Shown: positions 60,870 through 64,000 of the stretch, one piece after another
How positions within the stretch are numbered: position 1 is the first letter of the stretch
Layout: every line of letters starts with the position of its first letter
From: Rudanella paleaurantiibacter
Lineage (GTDB): Bacteria; Bacteroidota; Bacteroidia; Cytophagales; Spirosomataceae
Assembly (NCBI RefSeq): GCF_009184635.1
Contig: NZ_WELI01000003.1
Location: forward strand, 186,001-250,000
Length of the DNA: 64,000 nucleotides
Reading direction: 5' to 3'
Program-made: the position numbers and the translations under genes
Notes under the pieces: generated by a model
Told to the model about the DNA's origin: nothing
The model's database searches: none
Seen by the model: only the letters and a program-made list of their open reading frames with translations

Positions 60870-61164
60870 ATTCCTCCTCCACCGGGAGCGAGTTGATAAA
60901 TTGGTTGATGAGGTACGTTACACTTTTGCCCGTCTTTTCGGCATAGTTCAGTAATCGCTCATGCCGATCCGCCCTGATAAAAAAGGCCAGTTGACGCAGA
61001 GGTTTAGAATCGAGTTTCAGCTTTTCCCGTCGAACTTGAGCCCGATCAGGCGCAGGTACCACGTCGTAATACTTGCTCACCGTTCCGAATACAGTTTTAG
61101 CAGCGTCTTTGATGCCGACACCGCTTTGCACCAATGCCCGGACCTGTTCAAGTTTATCATTCAT
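60868..61164 (-). CDS. Ribbon-helix-helix-like regulator (minus strand)
   Basis: A 98-residue protein from ATG 61164; TTG 61221 is a weaker start and would cover the operator-like site. The C-terminal half KPLRQLAFFIRADRHERLLN followed by GKSVTYLINQFINSLP is the pattern of a ribbon-helix-helix domain. The N-terminal half is basic. It is divergent from another RHH-like gene with a palindrome between, suggesting that it and its neighbour control this region. Confidence 0.65.
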   Translation of the reverse strand: MNDKLEQVRALVQSGVGIKDAAKTVFGTVSKYYDVVPAPDRAQVRREKLKLDSKPLRQLAFFIRADRHERLLNYAEKTGKSVTYLINQFINSLPVEEE

Positions 61165-61222
61165 GGAGTTTTTGCGCCTTTTGTGATGCCCAAATATACG
61201 CGGGCTTTTGTTGTTCTGCAAT

Positions 61223-61233
61223 ACTGTATGTAC
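61223..61233. promoter_or_regulatory. Operator-like site ACTGTATGTAC (copy 1)
   Basis: It lies just before a near-consensus -7 element (GACCTTTG at 61234-61241) that would drive the RHH gene at 61267. The same 11 bases recur at 61470-61480. Confidence 0.6.
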
Positions 61234-61266
61234 GACCTTTGTAGGGCCAACTAAAACAAAACAGAT

Positions 61267-61467
61267 ATGCAGCCCAAAGCGAAACGCACCCCGAAAACCT
61301 ACCGCCTGACCGATGAAACCCTGAGCCGGATAAACGAACTGACCGACCTGTTAGGCGTTGATGCTACGGCCATAATCGAGCGGTCAGTAGAACACTACCA
61401 CCCGACCGGGAAAGCGGCAGGAATTGAGCAGATGAAAGCGAAACTAAAAAAACACGCTGATTTGTAA
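61267..61467 (+). CDS. Small ribbon-helix-helix-like DNA-binding protein
   Basis: A 66-residue protein. KTYRLTDETLSRINELTDLL followed by ATAIIERSVEHYH is the strand-helix-helix pattern of the RHH superfamily (Arc/CopG-like). It is divergent from the RHH-like gene at 60868-61164. Copies of the palindrome ACTGTATGTAC flank it on both sides, consistent with autoregulation. Confidence 0.72.
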   Translation: MQPKAKRTPKTYRLTDETLSRINELTDLLGVDATAIIERSVEHYHPTGKAAGIEQMKAKLKKHADL

Positions 61468-61468
61468 G

Positions 61469-61484
61469 TACTGTATGTACAGTA
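61469..61484. promoter_or_regulatory. Operator-like palindrome TACTGTATGTACAGTA (copy 2)
   Basis: 7-base arms TACTGTA/TACAGTA around TG. It shares ACTGTATGTAC with 61223-61233 and lies 14 bases upstream of a consensus -7 element. Confidence 0.65.
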
Positions 61485-61498
61485 TTGCTTTTTGTTCT

Positions 61499-61506
61499 TA
61501 TCTTTG
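61499..61506 (+). promoter_or_regulatory. Bacteroidota-type -7 element TATCTTTG
   Basis: An exact TAnnTTTG match, 24 bases before ATG 61531. It would drive the 108-residue gene and the M41-like gene. Confidence 0.6.
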
Positions 61507-61530
61507 TTCCAACAAAAAGCACTTACAACC

Positions 61531-61857
61531 ATGCAGACCACAAAAGCCCCTCAGTTGCAGCCCACGTTAGGCCGTTCGTTCGACATTGAAATCAGTATGA
61601 GCCTGGAAGAGGGCCGCACCTCCACCGATGCCGAGTTACTACTGGACATATTGGATGCGCACCGGGAAGTTCAACTAAAGGAGTTGCAAAACGAGTTAGA
61701 CCGCCTGATTAAGAACCCCGCTGAATATGCCAGACAGCGCGAATATTTTAAGGCAGAGTTAAGCAAGCTGGAACGATTGAGTTTTTATACCACCGTTCTA
61801 CGCACTGGCATAGATCAGGCTTACCGCCAACTTGCCGAAGAGGTAAGAACAAAGTAA
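61531..61857 (+). CDS. Small hypothetical protein with coiled-coil
   Basis: A 108-residue protein from ATG 61531. The first 25 residues (QTTKAPQLQPTLGRSFDIEI) are extended. A coiled-coil follows (LKELQNELDRLIKNPAEYAR and ELSKLERLSFYTTVLR). No domain is recognised. It lies 22 bases upstream of the M41-like gene on the same strand, under a shared promoter. Confidence 0.55.
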   Translation: MQTTKAPQLQPTLGRSFDIEISMSLEEGRTSTDAELLLDILDAHREVQLKELQNELDRLIKNPAEYARQREYFKAELSKLERLSFYTTVLRTGIDQAYRQLAEEVRTK

Positions 61858-61879
61858 GTGCCTAACTCATACTCAGACC

Positions 61880-62458
61880 ATGCAATCACAAGAGTACAGA
61901 ACAGCCATACACGAAGCAGCACACTTTGTAACGCTTATCATGAGGGGTATAGGCTCAACCCCCCATATAATCAGTATTATTCAGTCAGAGAAGATACGCG
62001 GATACGTCAGAGACCCAGCGCTTATAAGGATTAAGCATTGTCCGGAAATGTTTTCTGCTGCGCACAGAATGCGATGGGTCGCCCAATATTTAGCGGGCCA
62101 TGCAGCCGAGCAGGTACTGACCGGAGAGGTCTACGATTTTTGGGGCCATGACATAGACGAACCCCACGACTTTGGAATAGCCTGGAAGATTATTGAGAGT
62201 ATTGCCGATGGATCAGTGGACGGGGTTTTTGTTGGCAGTGCTTTGGAAGATGCCTACCAAGAAACCATAGAGTTTTTAAAAACGCCCGTGGTTTGGCAAG
62301 CAATCGAATTGGTAGCGAATGAGGTTTTCAAGCGCAAAGAGATAACCAGAGACAACGGGCTCTTTGAGTTAGCGGAAAAAGTTTTTGCTTTGCCTGTCTT
62401 TGCCGACGTTCAACTGATAACACCACATTTGACAATTCCTGCCCGCAATCCACAGTAG
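61880..62458 (+). CDS. Stand-alone M41-like zinc peptidase domain protein
   Basis: A 192-residue protein. The zinc motif HEAAH (H11-E12, H15) sits in YRTAIHEAAHFVTLIMRG. YLAGHAAEQVLTGEVYDFWG and HDIDEPHDFGIAWKIIESIA align with the FtsH peptidase region, where a later Asp (D97 here) is the third metal ligand. There is no AAA+ domain and no membrane segment. It may be a soluble protease acting on element or host regulators; this is inference. It is the last gene before a terminator. Confidence 0.7.
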   Translation: MQSQEYRTAIHEAAHFVTLIMRGIGSTPHIISIIQSEKIRGYVRDPALIRIKHCPEMFSAAHRMRWVAQYLAGHAAEQVLTGEVYDFWGHDIDEPHDFGIAWKIIESIADGSVDGVFVGSALEDAYQETIEFLKTPVVWQAIELVANEVFKRKEITRDNGLFELAEKVFALPVFADVQLITPHLTIPARNPQ

Positions 62459-62481
62459 TAACTTAGTACCTGACCCATACA

Positions 62482-62507
62482 AGCCCCGGCATACGTCGGG
62501 GCTTTTT
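62482..62507 (+). terminator. Intrinsic terminator of the M41-like gene
   Basis: AGCCCCG (62482-62488) pairs with CGGGGCT (62497-62503), followed by TTTTT. Confidence 0.85.
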
Positions 62508-62581
62508 GATAATATCATCCCAACAATTGATTTTTACTCTGTGGTATTGTGTACTGTATTTTCGCCAAGATGCCCCTTCGC

Positions 62582-63790
62582 TTACTTTAATAAACTCACG
62601 TAAAGATTAGTAACGATAGGAGTGCGGAGTTGCTTGGCAAATAGCTTACACTCTATGTTGATTATCTCGCCAGCCAAAGAATTAGGAAAATGTATCCTTA
62701 ATGGTGTCTCAAAGGCTCGAACAGGTATACCATGCCGTAGAACTCCGATGTGCTCATTAACTAGTATGTAGTCATTTAATTCAGAAACCTCAGGATAAGA
62801 CATTATATTAACTTTAATCTCAGGCACCCTCATCCCAAATGGCCCGGTCACTGCTTTTTCGGGATCATCATATACTTTATCGGCCACAAGTAACCCATTT
62901 ATTTTGGGAATAAATAATTGGATAGAGGCATCGTCAATATAACTATCACCTTCGTTGTGAATGACTACATTAATCTTTACAGCATGCTTCTCGTAGATTG
63001 TAAAAAGATCATCTTCTTCGTATGTATCTTCTACGTCACGAAGGTTTTCATACAGTTCAACTGTATCCCGATCTTCATAACTTCTTGATACACTTATTCG
63101 TGGAAAGTTTTGAAGTGCATTTAAGAGAGTGAAATTATCCGTACCCTTCTCATCTTCTAATCGACGAGCTAACTCTTCTCGCTTCCTTAAAATATCTAGA
63201 ATGCTTTCTTTTGCTTTTTGAGAAGGTAGTGTGTATTCCCCCGCAGTCTGAACAGCAATTTTTTCAGATTTATCGTCCGAATCAAATTTTATATGAATCG
63301 GCCCCACCGAGGTACGGCTATCAAAAATTTTCTCAAAGTCTTGACGCATCATTCTTCGCTGGGTCGACCCCTTACGAATCCAAGAATCCCCTACATTAAG
63401 TCTAGCTTTACTCTCCGTTGAATCGAAATTCTTAAGCATCATATAAGGCTGGTTAGTGCAGTTATAAATCCGGATAACGCCTAACGTAAGCCCTCTAAAG
63501 TGAACAGGAGTATAATCTATATCAAGTTCGGGTTCAATGTTGCTTTGTATAAGTTGTTGATAAGTTGCTGAATCAACTAATGGTTCAGCAATGCCAGTGA
63601 TAGTTCTTGTACCATCAGAATTGAGTTTTACACCTATTATAATATGCCTGTCTCCCGAAATAGATGCATTAGCCATTGCCATCACATCTTTAAGGAGTGA
63701 AGCGTACTGAGGCTTTGTATATTGACTGGATTTAAAGTCAAGCCGTGTGTTTTCATTTTCATATTCAATTAAGTCGTTTAAGTTATCCAT
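62582..63790 (-). CDS. AlbA_2/Schlafen-type DNA- or ATP-binding domain protein
   Basis: A 402-residue protein from ATG 63790 (MDNLNDLIEYEN); a TTG at 63862 is a weaker start. LDFKSSQYTKPQYASLLKDV, MAMANASISGDRHIIIGVK and GVIRIYNCTNQPYMML fit the AlbA_2 (Schlafen AAA_4-like) fold, about residues 15-150. The rest is unrecognised and includes a beta-rich C-terminal region (INGLLVADKVYDDPEKAV). It is visibly more AT-rich than the phage-like genes before it, as cargo genes often are. It may be a defence or regulatory protein. Confidence 0.65.
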   Translation of the reverse strand: MDNLNDLIEYENENTRLDFKSSQYTKPQYASLLKDVMAMANASISGDRHIIIGVKLNSDGTRTITGIAEPLVDSATYQQLIQSNIEPELDIDYTPVHFRGLTLGVIRIYNCTNQPYMMLKNFDSTESKARLNVGDSWIRKGSTQRRMMRQDFEKIFDSRTSVGPIHIKFDSDDKSEKIAVQTAGEYTLPSQKAKESILDILRKREELARRLEDEKGTDNFTLLNALQNFPRISVSRSYEDRDTVELYENLRDVEDTYEEDDLFTIYEKHAVKINVVIHNEGDSYIDDASIQLFIPKINGLLVADKVYDDPEKAVTGPFGMRVPEIKVNIMSYPEVSELNDYILVNEHIGVLRHGIPVRAFETPLRIHFPNSLAGEIINIECKLFAKQLRTPIVTNLYVSLLK

Positions 63791-63985
63791 AAGCCAATAT
63801 TTTTCATGCTTTAAACGCCAGTATGAGCGTCCGAATTTATTGAAAACTAAGTCACCCCTCAACTCAGACGTTTTATATTTTGTAACAAATGGCTCTGGTA
63901 TCTATCAGCGTACTATTAAAGATAAAGAATTAATATACGAAAAGAGCCTGCTTTAGATGCCTAGAACTAAGTGTTAATCTTACAA

Positions 63986-63996
63986 TCCGTACACAC
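63986..63996. repeat. CCGTACACA-type copy near the window's end
   Basis: ATCCGTACACA at the extreme right end repeats the CCGTACAC units at 48868-48916. It may be another arm-type binding site at the far side of the element. Confidence 0.4.
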
Positions 63997-64000
63997 ATCC

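Larger units (their letters stand above)
48718..64000. mobile_element. Integrated phage-like/satellite-like element (left part, right end outside window)
   Basis: It starts at the tRNA-like junction and carries integrase, excisionase-like protein, replication module, small-terminase-like protein, tape-measure and tail-associated proteins, regulators and cargo. Base composition of the first and last genes is visibly more AT-rich than the preceding chromosome. No large terminase, portal, capsid or tail tube gene is present within the window. Confidence 0.8.

Noticed and set aside
63747-63956. Short plus-strand frame antisense to the AlbA_2-domain gene start
   Set aside because: It largely overlaps the opposite-strand coding region and its upstream DNA and shows no recognisable feature; probably a chance frame in AT-rich DNA.

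Overview
The window looks like a chromosome segment of a GC-rich Bacteroidota, most likely a Cytophagales/Spirosomaceae-type organism. This rests on protein families largely confined to the phylum (GLPGLI, DUF4249, SusC-like and OMP_b-brl TonB receptors), promoter -7 elements of the TAnnTTTG type, and a subclass A2 beta-lactamase. Species cannot be fixed from the sequence alone.

Positions 1-48,700 are ordinary chromosome, made of short operons separated by many palindromic intergenic repeats. In order: the end of thyA; a methyltransferase; two small membrane proteins; a PolX/PHP DNA repair enzyme; a divergent pair of opposing lipid enzymes (App1-type phosphatase and diacylglycerol-kinase-like); a TonB receptor with its DUF4249 partner; a family 9 glycosyltransferase; a type I-like export operon (membrane-only ABC protein, HlyD adaptor, TolC) facing a TetR regulator; UvsE; a PhzF protein; a divergent response regulator/histidine kinase pair; an outer-membrane receptor with a GLPGLI protein; GH1 beta-glucosidase; isochorismatase; EcsC; DinB; an SDR; an alpha-E protein; a radical SAM/SPASM protein with a small overlapping gene; a class A2 beta-lactamase; an amylase-like protein divergent from a thioesterase; a PI-PLC-like protein; MogA; a PepSY membrane protein; a polysaccharide deacetylase; a 1278-residue DUF6807/propeller/HEAT/cytochrome c fusion; a nucleoside hydrolase; and a second SDR.

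From about 48,718 to the end of the window lies a mobile element. Its left edge is a tRNA 3'-end-like sequence followed, on the minus strand, by a tRNA-type terminator. Inside are a tyrosine integrase, an excisionase-like protein, a D5/P4-type helicase, a separate zinc-ribbon/Toprim primase-like protein with iteron-like repeats between the two, a small-terminase-like protein, a tape-measure protein, a tail-associated protein, two ribbon-helix-helix-type regulators, a stand-alone M41-like zinc protease domain and an AlbA_2/Schlafen-domain protein. No large terminase, portal, capsid or tail tube gene is visible, and only 23 bases separate the packaging end from the tape-measure gene. The element therefore looks like a phage satellite or an internally deleted prophage. 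Its right end lies outside the window.

The non-coding DNA holds several dispersed palindromic families: the CCCCCTCCTGAA-type repeat (5 copies), the GAGTGAATGAGCG-type repeat (4 sites), a TTAACGTGAGTTAT-ended element, and a 240-bp nested inverted repeat. Some of these probably double as terminators.
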